A stretch of 39,058 nucleotides of DNA from assembly GCA_903919145.1 (NCBI GenBank), contig CAIXGW010000021.1, forward strand, positions 1-39,058, read 5' to 3'. The notes under the pieces are model-generated. The model was not told the origin of the DNA and ran no database searches. It saw only the letters and a list, made by a program, of their open reading frames with translations. A program made the translations under genes and the position numbers. Shown here piece by piece: positions 17,004-24,827 of the stretch; position 1 is the first letter of the stretch; each line of letters begins with the position of its first letter. This DNA is from an uncultured Myxococcales bacterium (lineage in GTDB: Bacteria > Myxococcota_A > UBA9042).

Positions 17004-18236
17004 CTAAGGCCGCATATAGTGGCAGGTATAGCCGCCGGGATTCTTGGCCAGGTAGTCCTGGTGGTAGCCCTCTGCCGCAGTAAAGGTCGCGGCCGCGGTG
17101 ATCTCTGTCACCACGGGCTTCTTCCACTTGCCCGACTGGTCGACCCGGGCCTTGACGGCTTCGGCCACGCCTTTTTGCGCTGCTGTGCTGTAGAAAATCG
17201 CTGAGCGGTACTGGCTGCCGGCGTCATTGCCCTGGCGGTTCAAGGTGGTCGGGTCGTGCATGCGAAAGAACCAGTTCTCTAGCAGATCCTCGTACTTGAG
17301 CAACTTGGGGTCAAACACCACCTTGACGGACTCGGCGTGGCCCGTCTGGCCAGTCTTGACCGACTCATAGCGGGGTGCTGGCGTCGTGCCGCCCATGTAG
17401 CCCACGTCGGTCTCGACCACCCCTGGAATGGCCCGCAGCAGGTCCTCCATGCCCCAAAAGCAGCCGCCAGCCAGGTAAGCGACTTCCAGGGTGGCCTCGC
17501 AGCCCGGCGCCTCTCCGGCTTTGGGAGTGGCGCAGGAATTGTCTTTGGCAGCGGCTAGTTCTTCGGCGGTCGCAGCGGGAGCCTCTTGGCCAAACAGCGG
17601 CAGGTAGGCGCCGTAGCCCTGGTCCTGCAGCTCGGCCAGCGGCACAAACCGCAGGGAGGCCGAGTTGATGCAGTAGCGCATGCCGGTGGGCTTGGGTCCG
17701 TCATCAAAGACGTGGCCCAGGTGAGAATCGCCAACTGCAGAGCGGACTTCAACGCGGGTCACCCCCAGGCTGCGGTCGGTCTTGCTGGCCACGGCGCCCT
17801 CGGCAAGCGGGCGCACAAAGCTGGGCCAGCCGGTGCCGGAGTCGAACTTGTCGGTCGAGCTGAACAGGGGCTCGCCGGTGGCCACATCGACGTAGAGCCC
17901 TGGGCGGTGCTCGTCCCAGTAGGCGCCACTGAAGGGCGGCTCGGTAGCATCCTGCTGGGTCACGCGGTACTGCAACGGGCTAAGCTGCTTGCGCAATGTC
18001 TGGTCGTCCGGCTTCTTGTAGGCCCTGGGTGCGGTCATACTGGCGATCTCCTTGCGGGTAGGGGGGGCGGCCGACGCGGCGCCACTGGAGGCGGCCATTT
18101 TTGCCGACATTGGCAGGTCGTTGGTTCCCGGGCGCACCGTGCAGGCGGTCAGGGCCACCAGCCACGGCAGGGTCAAGGCCAGCGCCCAGGGCAAGGCCTG
18201 GCTCATTCTTGCGGGCACTAGCAGCTGGACCTTCAC
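17004..18236 (-). CDS. msrBA: Lipid-anchored bifunctional methionine sulfoxide reductase MsrB-MsrA fusion
   Basis: The 410-residue protein starts at the GTG at 18236, after GGAGGTG. A signal peptide ends in the lipobox LTAC (C32), placing the enzyme outside the cytoplasm. MsrB comes first (about residues 65-200), with [25 protein letters not shown] and the catalytic C189. MsrA follows (about 250-410), with AGGCFWGME (C259), [13 protein letters not shown] and the FFRMHDPTT segment. Together they reduce both sulfoxide isomers of methionine in proteins. MsrB lacks the two CxxC zinc pairs present in some homologues. It is convergent with the PLD-like gene and downstream of oxyR on the same strand after a 215-base gap. 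A symmetric element at 18290-18304 lies in its promoter region. Confidence 0.93.
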   Translation of the reverse strand: MKVQLLVPARMSQALPWALALTLPWLVALTACTVRPGTNDLPMSAKMAASSGAASAAPPTRKEIASMTAPRAYKKPDDQTLRKQLSPLQYRVTQQDATEPPFSGAYWDEHRPGLYVDVATGEPLFSSTDKFDSGTGWPSFVRPLAEGAVASKTDRSLGVTRVEVRSAVGDSHLGHVFDDGPKPTGMRYCINSASLRFVPLAELQDQGYGAYLPLFGQEAPAATAEELAAAKDNSCATPKAGEAPGCEATLEVAYLAGGCFWGMEDLLRAIPGVVETDVGYMGGTTPAPRYESVKTGQTGHAESVKVVFDPKLLKYEDLLENWFFRMHDPTTLNRQGNDAGSQYRSAIFYSTAAQKGVAEAVKARVDQSGKWKKPVVTEITAAATFTAAEGYHQDYLAKNPGGYTCHYMRP

Positions 18237-18289
18237 GGGGCACCTCCAGTTCCATCAAAGCGTTGCCGCGGCTGGCGTGCAATCTTGCC

Positions 18290-18304
18290 TCCAGAGAGTC
18301 TGGA
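18290..18304. promoter_or_regulatory. Inverted repeat upstream of msrBA
   Basis: TCCAGA-GAG-TCTGGA is a perfect 6+3+6 dyad about 54 bases upstream of the msrBA start, where a promoter or operator would lie. It does not match the OxyR pattern (ATAG-N7-CTAT). The regulator, if any, is unknown, and chance cannot be excluded. The rest of the 18237-18451 gap shows nothing I can name. Confidence 0.35.
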
Positions 18305-18451
18305 AGATCCCTAGCACTTTGCCACGGCCTTCTATTCCAGCGCTGCTGACCCACAGGTCCCGCTGCCATCCGATCTTCTGGGTTGGGCGGTTGCGGACCG
18401 GTGGCTTTGGTTGCGGCGTCTTTGGGCTGGGCTGGCTGGTGGGCGGGTCGC

Positions 18452-19393
18452 CTAGGGCGCGGTTGCAGTCGCCGCCAGCGCCAGCCGCAGCGCCTGGGCG
18501 ACCACCTGAATCACCTGCGGGCGGGTGTAGGTCGGCCGGCTGACCAGCGCCACGCCGCGGCTGGGCGCCGGTTGCAGCTGCCTGATCTCGACTCCGCCGG
18601 CCTGCAGCAGACCGCTGCGCTGGGCCATGGCCGGTACCAGCGCGCTGCCAAAACCGCCGGCGACCATCTGCAGCAGGGTCAGCAAGCTGGAGGCCTCTAC
18701 CCCGGCTCCCCCGCGCCTCTCCAGCCCGGCGCCGCAGGCGATCAGCGTGTGATCGCGCAGACAGTGGCCTTCTTCCATCAGCAACAGCCTCGAGCCGTCC
18801 AGGCGGCCATCGGCGCCATGGGCATCGCCTGCCGTCACCGCCAGCAGTAGCTGGTCTTCTGCCAGCAAGTCCACGTCAAGTCCATCCAGCGCATAGGGCA
18901 GCGCCAGGATCGCCGCATCCAACCTGCCGTCGCGCAACCTCTGGACCAGCTGTGCCGACGTGTCTTCTCTGGGCAGCACGCTCAGCCCGGGATGGGCGGC
19001 CCTGAGCCGCTGCACCAGCACGGGCAGGACAAACGGCGCGATGGTCGGGATGGCGCCCAGGCGCAGCGTCGTGTGCAGCGGCTCGGCCTGGGCGCGGACG
19101 CACTCGCCCAGGTCTGCGGCGGCCGCCAGCAGCTGCCGCGCCCGCAGCGCCACCTCGGCCCCTAGAGGGGTCAGCAGCACTTGCGAGCGGTTGCGTTCGA
19201 CCAGCCTGCAGCCCAGAACGGACTCCAGCTCGGCGATGCCCGCGCTCAGCGTTGGCTGGGTGACAAAACACGCCGCCGCGGCGCGGGTGAAGTGCTTGAG
19301 GTCGGCCAGGGCCACCAGGTAGAGCAGTTGCCTAAAACTAGGAAGATTTGCCATGGCATAGCTGGCTGGGCTTGGAGCTGGGGCAGGGTTCAT
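18452..19393 (-). CDS. oxyR: Hydrogen-peroxide-sensing LysR-family regulator OxyR
   Basis: The 313-residue regulator starts at the ATG at 19393, preceded by GAGG; an ATG at 19354 is also possible and would give an N-terminus like E. coli OxyR. The helix-turn-helix spans FRQLLYLVALADLKHFTRAAA and TQPTLSAGIAELE. The effector domain contains MEEGHCLRDHTLIACG. C211 and C220 are nine residues apart, exactly like the redox pair C199/C208 of E. coli OxyR, and GHCLRD is the signature of that protein. Peroxide should form a disulfide between them and activate transcription. The gene is divergent from the rubrerythrin cluster, with an OxyR-type operator in between, so it probably autoregulates. Confidence 0.93.
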   Translation of the reverse strand: MNPAPAPSPASYAMANLPSFRQLLYLVALADLKHFTRAAAACFVTQPTLSAGIAELESVLGCRLVERNRSQVLLTPLGAEVALRARQLLAAAADLGECVRAQAEPLHTTLRLGAIPTIAPFVLPVLVQRLRAAHPGLSVLPREDTSAQLVQRLRDGRLDAAILALPYALDGLDVDLLAEDQLLLAVTAGDAHGADGRLDGSRLLLMEEGHCLRDHTLIACGAGLERRGGAGVEASSLLTLLQMVAGGFGSALVPAMAQRSGLLQAGGVEIRQLQPAPSRGVALVSRPTYTRPQVIQVVAQALRLALAATATAP

Positions 19394-19405
19394 GGCGCCT
19401 CGGTA

Positions 19406-19442
19406 ATAGGTACTGTCTATCATGATGACAAAAACAATCGAT
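19406..19442. promoter_or_regulatory. OxyR operator (ATAG-N7-CTAT half perfect)
   Basis: ATAG at 19406-19409, seven bases, then CTAT at 19417-19420 matches exactly one half of the OxyR consensus ATAG-N7-CTAT-N7-ATAG-N7-CTAT. Continuing with the same spacing gives weaker elements ACAA at 19428-19431 and CGAT at 19439-19442. The site is 13 bases upstream of the oxyR start. Its far end abuts the proposed -35 of the rubrerythrin gene, the usual geometry for OxyR activation combined with self-repression. Confidence 0.75.
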
Positions 19443-19471
19443 TTGCTCAATCTACCCCTGCCACCTATTCT
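19443..19471 (+). promoter_or_regulatory. Candidate sigma-70 promoter of the rubrerythrin cluster
   Basis: TTGCTC at 19443-19448 and TATTCT at 19466-19471 are separated by 17 bases. The OxyR operator ends directly at the -35. The rubrerythrin start is 47 bases downstream of the -10 element. Confidence 0.5.
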
Positions 19472-19517
19472 TTGCTCACCGACCCCGGCACGCCCGCCGC
19501 GGCATTCAAGGAGTCCC

Positions 19518-19982
19518 ATGACCGCTTCTGTCACCATCGGCAACCTGGAGGCCGCGTTTGCCGGCGAGAGCATGGCCCACATCAAGTACCTGCATTTTGC
19601 CAAGGTAGCCCGCGCCCACGGCGACGAAGAGACCGCCAAGCTGTTTGAAGCGACCGCCGCTCAGGAGGTCCAGCACGCCCTGGGTCACGCCGACCTGCTG
19701 TTTCCGCCGGCCAAGCTCGATCCGGCTCAGGTTCTGCAGCTGGCCATTGACGGCGAAACCCATGAGTACACGGTGATGTATCCCAGTTTCCATCACCTGG
19801 CCGTGCAAGAGGGTCAAGCCGTTGCCGCTGCCGAGTTTGCCGAGCAGATTGGCGAGTCGCGCGAGCACGCCGCCCAGTTTCAGGCGCTGCTGGCCAAGGC
19901 CGCCAAGCGCTTTGCCGCCCTGGCCAAGGTAGAAGAGCGCCATGCCAGCCACTACCGGCAGCGGCTCGCCGCCCGCGGCTAG
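19518..19982 (+). CDS. Rubrerythrin-type diiron peroxidase without rubredoxin domain
   Basis: The 154-residue ferritin-like protein starts at the ATG at 19518, preceded by AAGGAG. The frame is open upstream, but that part covers the operator and promoter. Paired iron ligands are visible: E-S-M-A-H near the start, EVQHA (E-x2-H), E/H in a GETHEY segment, and EERHASHY (E-x2-H). These make a four-helix diiron site that reduces hydrogen peroxide. The C-terminal rubredoxin domain of classical rubrerythrin is absent. A separate rubredoxin gene follows 127 bases downstream and can supply electrons. The function is cytosolic peroxide detoxification under OxyR control. Confidence 0.9.
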   Translation: MTASVTIGNLEAAFAGESMAHIKYLHFAKVARAHGDEETAKLFEATAAQEVQHALGHADLLFPPAKLDPAQVLQLAIDGETHEYTVMYPSFHHLAVQEGQAVAAAEFAEQIGESREHAAQFQALLAKAAKRFAALAKVEERHASHYRQRLAARG

Positions 19983-20045
19983 AGCTCCCAGGGGCCGGCC
20001 GCACAGCCCGGCAAGGCCGGAAGCGCCGCGCTGAGGCAAGACGTG

Positions 20046-20071
20046 TACCCAGGGCTTTGTTAACACGTTGA
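20046..20071. promoter_or_regulatory. 26-bp intergenic motif shared with 4884-4909
   Basis: TACCCAGGGCTTTG, two variable bases, AACAC, two variable bases, TGA: the same arrangement as upstream of modA. It ends 38 bases before the rubredoxin start, so a regulatory role is conceivable. Relative to the downstream gene, the orientation is opposite to that at modA. Confidence 0.5.
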
Positions 20072-20109
20072 GACAAATGGATATTCTACCAAGACGGCAG
20101 GAGGACCCC

Positions 20110-20271
20110 ATGTGGAAGTGCATCGTGTGCGGCTTTGAGTACCACCAAGAGCTGGGCCTGCCCGAAGAGGGCATCCCGGCGGGCACCCCGTGGGAGCAGA
20201 TCCCCGAGGACTGGTGCTGCCCCGACTGCGGCGTCTCCAAGGCCGACTTCGAAATGGTGCAAATCAGCTGA
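20110..20271 (+). CDS. Rubredoxin
   Basis: This 53-residue iron protein starts at the ATG at 20110, with a strong AGGAGG site 5 bases upstream. Its four iron ligands are CIVCG near the N-terminus and CCPDCGVSK near the C-terminus (C-x2-C in each case). The intervening GIPAGTPWEQIPEDW is the standard rubredoxin core. It is a one-electron carrier, here placed between the rubrerythrin and rubredoxin reductase genes, so it should shuttle electrons from the flavoprotein to rubrerythrin. Confidence 0.97.
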   Translation: MWKCIVCGFEYHQELGLPEEGIPAGTPWEQIPEDWCCPDCGVSKADFEMVQIS

Positions 20272-20315
20272 GTTCAATGGCAGAGGAGCGCCATGCTGCG
20301 CTGGGTGGAGGCGAC

Positions 20316-21638
20316 ATGAGCAACAGCGAACCGGCCAATCAGGGCCCCCAAAAGAACAAGTCCACCGACTTGTCTGCGGGGCATCACCTTGAATCCGAAG
20401 CGGAAAGCTCGTCGACCCCCCACCTGGCGCAAGGGCAACCTGCAGCGGATTCGCGTGGGACGGCTCAAGCCGATGCCCCAAGTGGGGAACACAGCGCCCA
20501 GCCAGGCGTGGTCATCCTCGGCACCGGCCTCGCCGGCTATGGGACGGCGCGCGAGCTGCGGCGGGCGGGCTATGCCGGCCCTGTGACGCTGGTCTCAGCC
20601 GATGACGGCGTATCGTACTCAAAGCCGATGCTTTCAAACGCATTGGCTCAGGGGCGCGCGGCCAAGGGGCTGGCACAGGCGCGCGCCGACCAGATGGCAG
20701 AGCAGCTGCGCGCCACCGTGCTGGCCCACACCGCGGCGGTCCAACTCGACCCGGTGACCAAGACGGTGGCGCTGGCATCTGGGCAGGTGTTGCGCTTCAA
20801 CGAGGCGGTCCTGGCCTTGGGCGCCGACCCGATCCGCCTGGCGATAGAGGGCTCTGGCGCCGCTGAGGTGCTCAGCGTCAACAACCTGGCGGACTACGCT
20901 GTATTTCGCCAAGCGCTGCAGGCCCAAGGGCCGGTGGTCGTGCTGGGCGGCGGTCTGATTGGCTGCGAGTTTGCCAACGATCTCGCGGTAGCGGGGCGCG
21001 AGGTGCACGTCATCGAGCCGTCGCCATGGCCGCTAGGTCGGCTGGTGCCCCAGCAGGTGGGCGTGGCGCTGCAGCAGGCGCTGGCCGACAGCGGCGTTGC
21101 CTGGCACCTGGGCCAGACTGCTGCGCGAATTGACAGGGTCCCGGGGTCAAGTTTTGAGGTGCATTTGTCCGGCGGCGAAGTCGTGTCTGCAGCCGTAGTC
21201 CTGAGTGCCGTGGGGCTGCAGCCGCGCACCCAGCTGGCAAGGGCGGCTGGCCTGGCGGCGGGGCGCGGCATCCACGTCGATGCGCTGCTGCAGACCAGCG
21301 CTGAGGGAGTCTACGCGCTGGGCGACTGCGCGGAGATCCAAGGGTCGGTGCGCCCTTACGTGCAGCCGCTGCTGGTGTCGGCCAGAGCCCTGGCCAAGAC
21401 GCTGGCCGGCCAGCCGACCCCTGTGGTCTTTGCGGTGATGCCGGTGGTGGTCAAGACCCCGGCGCTGGCGCTGGTGGTGGCGCCGCCCGGGCCGGGGCTG
21501 GTCGGAGCGTGGCAGGTCCAAGGGCAGGGGCGCGACCTGCTGGCCTGGTTTGTCGACGACCAGGGCCTCAAGCGCGGCTTTGCGGCGGCGGGAACAGCCG
21601 CCGCCCGTCGCGACCTTCAGGCTCAGGTCGTGGCCTGA
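20316..21638 (+). CDS. NAD(P)H-rubredoxin reductase (FAD pyridine nucleotide oxidoreductase)
   Basis: The ATG at 20316 follows GGAGG and gives 440 residues. The first 64 or so are polar and low-complexity. The FAD-binding motif VVILGTGLAGYGTARELR begins near residue 65. VSYSKPMLSNAL follows, which is typical of rubredoxin/NorW-type reductases. The NAD(P)H-binding motif is VVLGGGLIGCEFANDLA, and VYALGDCAEI is the second FAD motif. There is no redox-active CxxC or CxxxxC pair, in line with a rubredoxin reductase. It is the third gene of the OxyR-linked peroxide cluster. If the polar extension is not translated, a GTG at 20508 is the likely start. Confidence 0.9.
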   Translation: MSNSEPANQGPQKNKSTDLSAGHHLESEAESSSTPHLAQGQPAADSRGTAQADAPSGEHSAQPGVVILGTGLAGYGTARELRRAGYAGPVTLVSADDGVSYSKPMLSNALAQGRAAKGLAQARADQMAEQLRATVLAHTAAVQLDPVTKTVALASGQVLRFNEAVLALGADPIRLAIEGSGAAEVLSVNNLADYAVFRQALQAQGPVVVLGGGLIGCEFANDLAVAGREVHVIEPSPWPLGRLVPQQVGVALQQALADSGVAWHLGQTAARIDRVPGSSFEVHLSGGEVVSAAVVLSAVGLQPRTQLARAAGLAAGRGIHVDALLQTSAEGVYALGDCAEIQGSVRPYVQPLLVSARALAKTLAGQPTPVVFAVMPVVVKTPALALVVAPPGPGLVGAWQVQGQGRDLLAWFVDDQGLKRGFAAAGTAAARRDLQAQVVA

Positions 21639-21688
21639 AGGCAGGGCCAAGCCCAAGCAGAGAGGCGCTGCCCCAGGGCCTTGCGAAA

Positions 21689-21705
21689 TGTCCAGCTCTT
21701 GGACA
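21689..21705. other. Small hairpin between rubredoxin reductase and tldD
   Basis: TGTCCA-GCTCT-TGGACA forms a perfect 6-bp stem with a 5-base loop in the 152-base gap after the reductase. There is no T-run. It might attenuate readthrough or serve as an operator. Just upstream, CCCAGGGCCTTG at 21672-21683 partly resembles the motif shared by 4884-4909 and 20046-20071. Confidence 0.35.
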
Positions 21706-21790
21706 GAGTACTGCCCTGCCCGGTGGCCCTAGCAGTGCCAGTCCCGCCGCTGGCGCCGCGCCGGCGACTCCTCCTTTCCCCAGGTGATCC

Positions 21791-23338
21791 ATGACCGACA
21801 GCCGCTTTGACCCCTTTGCCGAAGCATCGCAGCTCGACCGCCGCAGCCTGTTGCAGTGGGGCGCCTTGGCCGGTGCCGGCCTGCTGGCCAAGCCGCTGTG
21901 GGCAGCCGATGCCGCGCCGCCGCCGGCGCCGGCCACCCAGGCCAGCTTTGGCATTCCAGACAAGGACCTGCAGGCCGTGCTGGCCGTGGCGATGAGCCGC
22001 GGCGGTGACTTTGCCGACCTCTACTTCGAGCGCAGCCGCTCCCTGCAGATGGTGCTGGAAGACGAGCGCATCAGCCGTGCCTCGACCAACGCCGAGCTCG
22101 GCATGGGGGTGCGCGTCGTCAAGGGCGACGCCGTGGGCTATGCCTACTCTGAGGTGCTGGAGCTCAAAGCCATGAAGCAGGCGGCAGCGACGGCGGCGGC
22201 CATCGCCGACGGCAAGCCCGGCGCGGTCAAGGCCGCTCAGGCCGTGGCCACCTTGCCCAAGTTCTACGACGCGGCCTATCGCTACGCCAGCGTGGGCCTG
22301 AAACAGAAGAAAGACCTGGTGGTGCGCGTCAACCAGGCCCTGCGCAGCAAGGACCCCCGCGTGGTCAAGACCACCGTCGCCTACCTTGACCAAGACCGCG
22401 AGATCTTTGTGGTGACCAGCGACGGGCAGAGCTACGGCGACCACCAGCCCATGACCCGCCTCTCAGCCTCCTGCGTAGCCGAAGACAAGGGCCGGCGCGA
22501 ATCGGGCACCTACAACATTGCTTCGCGCCAAGGTTTCTCTGTGTACTCAGAGACGTCGGTGGCGCGCTTGGTGGCCGAAGCCGTGCGCCGCACTGTGCTG
22601 ATGTTTGAGGCCGCCACGCCCAAGGGCGGCGACATGCCGGTAGTGCTCGGCGCCGGGCCCAGCGGCATTCTGCTGCACGAGGCGATTGGTCACGGCATGG
22701 AAGCCGACTTCAACCGCAAAAACACCAGCGTCTACGCCACCAAGCTTGGCAAGCCGGTCGCCGAGCCGTTTGTGACCGTGGTCGACGACGGCACCTTGCC
22801 CGACGCCCGCGGCTCCATCCACATCGACGACGAGGGCGGCGCCAGCCAGCGCACTGTGCTGGTCGACAAAGGCACACTGGCGTCCTATCTGCACGACCGC
22901 ATCAGCGCCAAGCACTATGGCGTCGCTCCAACCGGCAATGGCCGCCGAGAGAGTTTTCGCCACACGGTCATGCCGCGCATGCGCTCGACCTACATGCTCC
23001 CCGGCCCGCACAAGCGCGAGGAGATCATCCGCTCGGTCAAAAAAGGCCTGTACTGCGAGAGCTTTTCTAACGGTCAGGTCAACATTGGCGCCGGCGATTT
23101 TACCTTCTTTGTCAAAACCGGCTTTCTGATCGAAGACGGCAAGCTCACCCGCCCCGTCAAGGACGTCAACATCATCGGCAACGGTCCAGAAGTCTTGACC
23201 AAGATCTCGATGGTGGCCGACGACCTGCAGATCGACGAAGGTGGCTGGACCTGCGGCAAGAACGGCCAGAGCGTGCCGGTGTCTCAGGGAATGCCCACGG
23301 TCCTGGTCAAGGGCATCACCGTTGGAGGTGTGGCATGA
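21791..23338 (+). CDS. tldD: TldD-family metalloprotease with twin-arginine-like signal
   Basis: The 515-residue protease subunit has its zinc motif at HEAIGH (H296, E297, H300), followed by GMEADF; this HExxxH pattern defines TldD. GSIHIDDEGG is also family-typical. With TldE it forms a heterodimer that degrades unfolded peptides and in some systems trims RiPP precursors. The N-terminus is unusual: DRRSLLQWGALAGAGLLAKPLWA resembles a Tat signal with a twin arginine and an Ala-x-Ala-like end, suggesting export. The start follows AGGTG. The stop overlaps the tldE start by 4 bases (ATGA). Confidence 0.93.
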   Translation: MTDSRFDPFAEASQLDRRSLLQWGALAGAGLLAKPLWAADAAPPPAPATQASFGIPDKDLQAVLAVAMSRGGDFADLYFERSRSLQMVLEDERISRASTNAELGMGVRVVKGDAVGYAYSEVLELKAMKQAAATAAAIADGKPGAVKAAQAVATLPKFYDAAYRYASVGLKQKKDLVVRVNQALRSKDPRVVKTTVAYLDQDREIFVVTSDGQSYGDHQPMTRLSASCVAEDKGRRESGTYNIASRQGFSVYSETSVARLVAEAVRRTVLMFEAATPKGGDMPVVLGAGPSGILLHEAIGHGMEADFNRKNTSVYATKLGKPVAEPFVTVVDDGTLPDARGSIHIDDEGGASQRTVLVDKGTLASYLHDRISAKHYGVAPTGNGRRESFRHTVMPRMRSTYMLPGPHKREEIIRSVKKGLYCESFSNGQVNIGAGDFTFFVKTGFLIEDGKLTRPVKDVNIIGNGPEVLTKISMVADDLQIDEGGWTCGKNGQSVPVSQGMPTVLVKGITVGGVA

Positions 23339-24651
23339 GCGCAGCCGATCGCGAGCTCAAAGTGGCCGAAATGGCCGTAGCCAAGCTGCAAAAGCTCGGA
23401 GCCCAGCAGGCGATGGCCGTGGTGCGCAAGTCGCGCGGCGTGGAATGCCAGGTGCGCGACAAAGCCTTGGAAAAGCTCCAGGAATCCCAGTCGGCGGGGC
23501 TGTCTGTTCATGTCTACGTCGACGGCCGCTACGGGGTGCACACGACCAGCGACTTGCGCCCGGCCGAGCTGGACGGCTTCCTTTCTGATGCCGTGCAGTT
23601 GACGCGCATGCTAGACGCCGACCCGCAGCGCAGCCTGCCCGATGCGGCGCTGGTGCTCAGCAAGGCTCAGGAATTGCCGCTGTTTGACCCGGGCTATGCC
23701 AAACTGGACAGCGTCAAGCGCAAAGCTCTGGCCCAGGTCGCCGAAGCCGCAGGACACACTGAGCCGCGGATTGTCTCTGTAACGGCTGGATTTTCTGATG
23801 AAGATGCGGTAACGGCAGCCGTGGCCAGCAACGGCCTGCACGCCTGGCAGCGCGACACGGCCTATAGCCTGTCGGCAGAAGTCACGGTCAAAGACGGCGA
23901 CAAGCGCCCAGAAGACTGGTGGTACACCGCCGGCCGGCGCACCGCCGACCTGGGCAAGGCCGAAGAGGTCGGCAAGATCGCCATGAGCCGGGCTCTTTCG
24001 CGGGTTGGCGCCAAGAGCTTGCCAAGCGGCGAGATGACCTTGGTGGTAGAGAACCGCGCCGCCGGCCGCCTGTTGAGCTATTTTCTGCAGGCCGCCAACG
24101 GCCGCTCTCTGCAGCAGAAGCAGTCCTTTCTCGATGGCCAGATCGGCAAGGCGGTGATGGGCAACCTGCTGACCTTGCGCGATGAGCCGGCCCTGGTCGG
24201 CGGCTTGGGCTCGCGCAGCTTCGATCGCGAGGGCATGGCTGCCAAGGCCTTTGGCGTCGTAGAGGGCGGCGTGCTCAAAAACTATTACTTGGACTGGTAC
24301 TACGCGCGCAAGCTCGGCCTGCCGCCCACCACCGGCAGTCAGTCCAATTTGGTGGTGACCGCCGGCAAGCTCTCTCTGCAAGAGCTTGTGGCGCAAGCCA
24401 AAAATGGCCTGCTGGTCACTTCGCTCATTGGCGGCAACTCCAATTCGCTGACCGGCGATTTCTCGGTGGGGCTGCAGGGTCGGGCGATTGTCAATGGCGA
24501 GCTTGGGCCGGCGGTCGCCGAGGTCAACCTGACGGGCAACCACAAGACCTTTTGGACCAAAGTGCAGGCGCTGGGCAACGAACCCTATCTCTACGGCTCC
24601 CTGCGCTCGCCGTCGCTGTTGATCAGCGGCGCCGCCGTCAGCGGCAGTTAG
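23335..24651 (+). CDS. tldE: TldE/PmbA-family protein, partner of TldD
   Basis: The 438-residue protein is the non-catalytic partner in TldD/TldE proteases and lacks the HExxxH zinc motif. Family features include GLSVHVYVDGRYGVHTTSDL near the start, and a C-terminal region with LKNYYLDWYYARKLG, TGSQSNLVV and LIGGNSNSLTGDFS. Its ATG overlaps the tldD stop by 4 bases, so translation is coupled. No signal peptide is visible, in contrast to TldD. A possible stem lies at 24665-24691 after the stop. Confidence 0.93.
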   Translation: MSAADRELKVAEMAVAKLQKLGAQQAMAVVRKSRGVECQVRDKALEKLQESQSAGLSVHVYVDGRYGVHTTSDLRPAELDGFLSDAVQLTRMLDADPQRSLPDAALVLSKAQELPLFDPGYAKLDSVKRKALAQVAEAAGHTEPRIVSVTAGFSDEDAVTAAVASNGLHAWQRDTAYSLSAEVTVKDGDKRPEDWWYTAGRRTADLGKAEEVGKIAMSRALSRVGAKSLPSGEMTLVVENRAAGRLLSYFLQAANGRSLQQKQSFLDGQIGKAVMGNLLTLRDEPALVGGLGSRSFDREGMAAKAFGVVEGGVLKNYYLDWYYARKLGLPPTTGSQSNLVVTAGKLSLQELVAQAKNGLLVTSLIGGNSNSLTGDFSVGLQGRAIVNGELGPAVAEVNLTGNHKTFWTKVQALGNEPYLYGSLRSPSLLISGAAVSGS

Positions 24652-24664
24652 GGGCTGGATTGGC

Positions 24665-24691
24665 GAGTCCAGTGGCATTTGGGCCAGACTC
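24665..24691 (+). terminator. Possible weak terminator hairpin after tldE
   Basis: GAGTC at 24665-24669 pairs with GACTC at 24687-24691, and TGGC at 24673-24676 pairs with GCCA at 24683-24686. A 3-base bulge sits on the left arm and the loop has six bases. No T-run follows, so intrinsic termination is uncertain. The 176-base gap should also contain the promoter of the next lipoprotein, which I could not identify. Confidence 0.3.
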
Positions 24692-24827
24692 CAAGCATCT
24701 TCGCTAGCAATCCTAAACAGTTGCATCGACAGATGGGCTGTGCGGCCTTGGCCATTGGCTTGACCGAGGCGCAGGGAGGTCGTAGCTTGCTGGTCATTGC
24801 CGGCCCCCCGCTGCCTTTGGAATCGCC

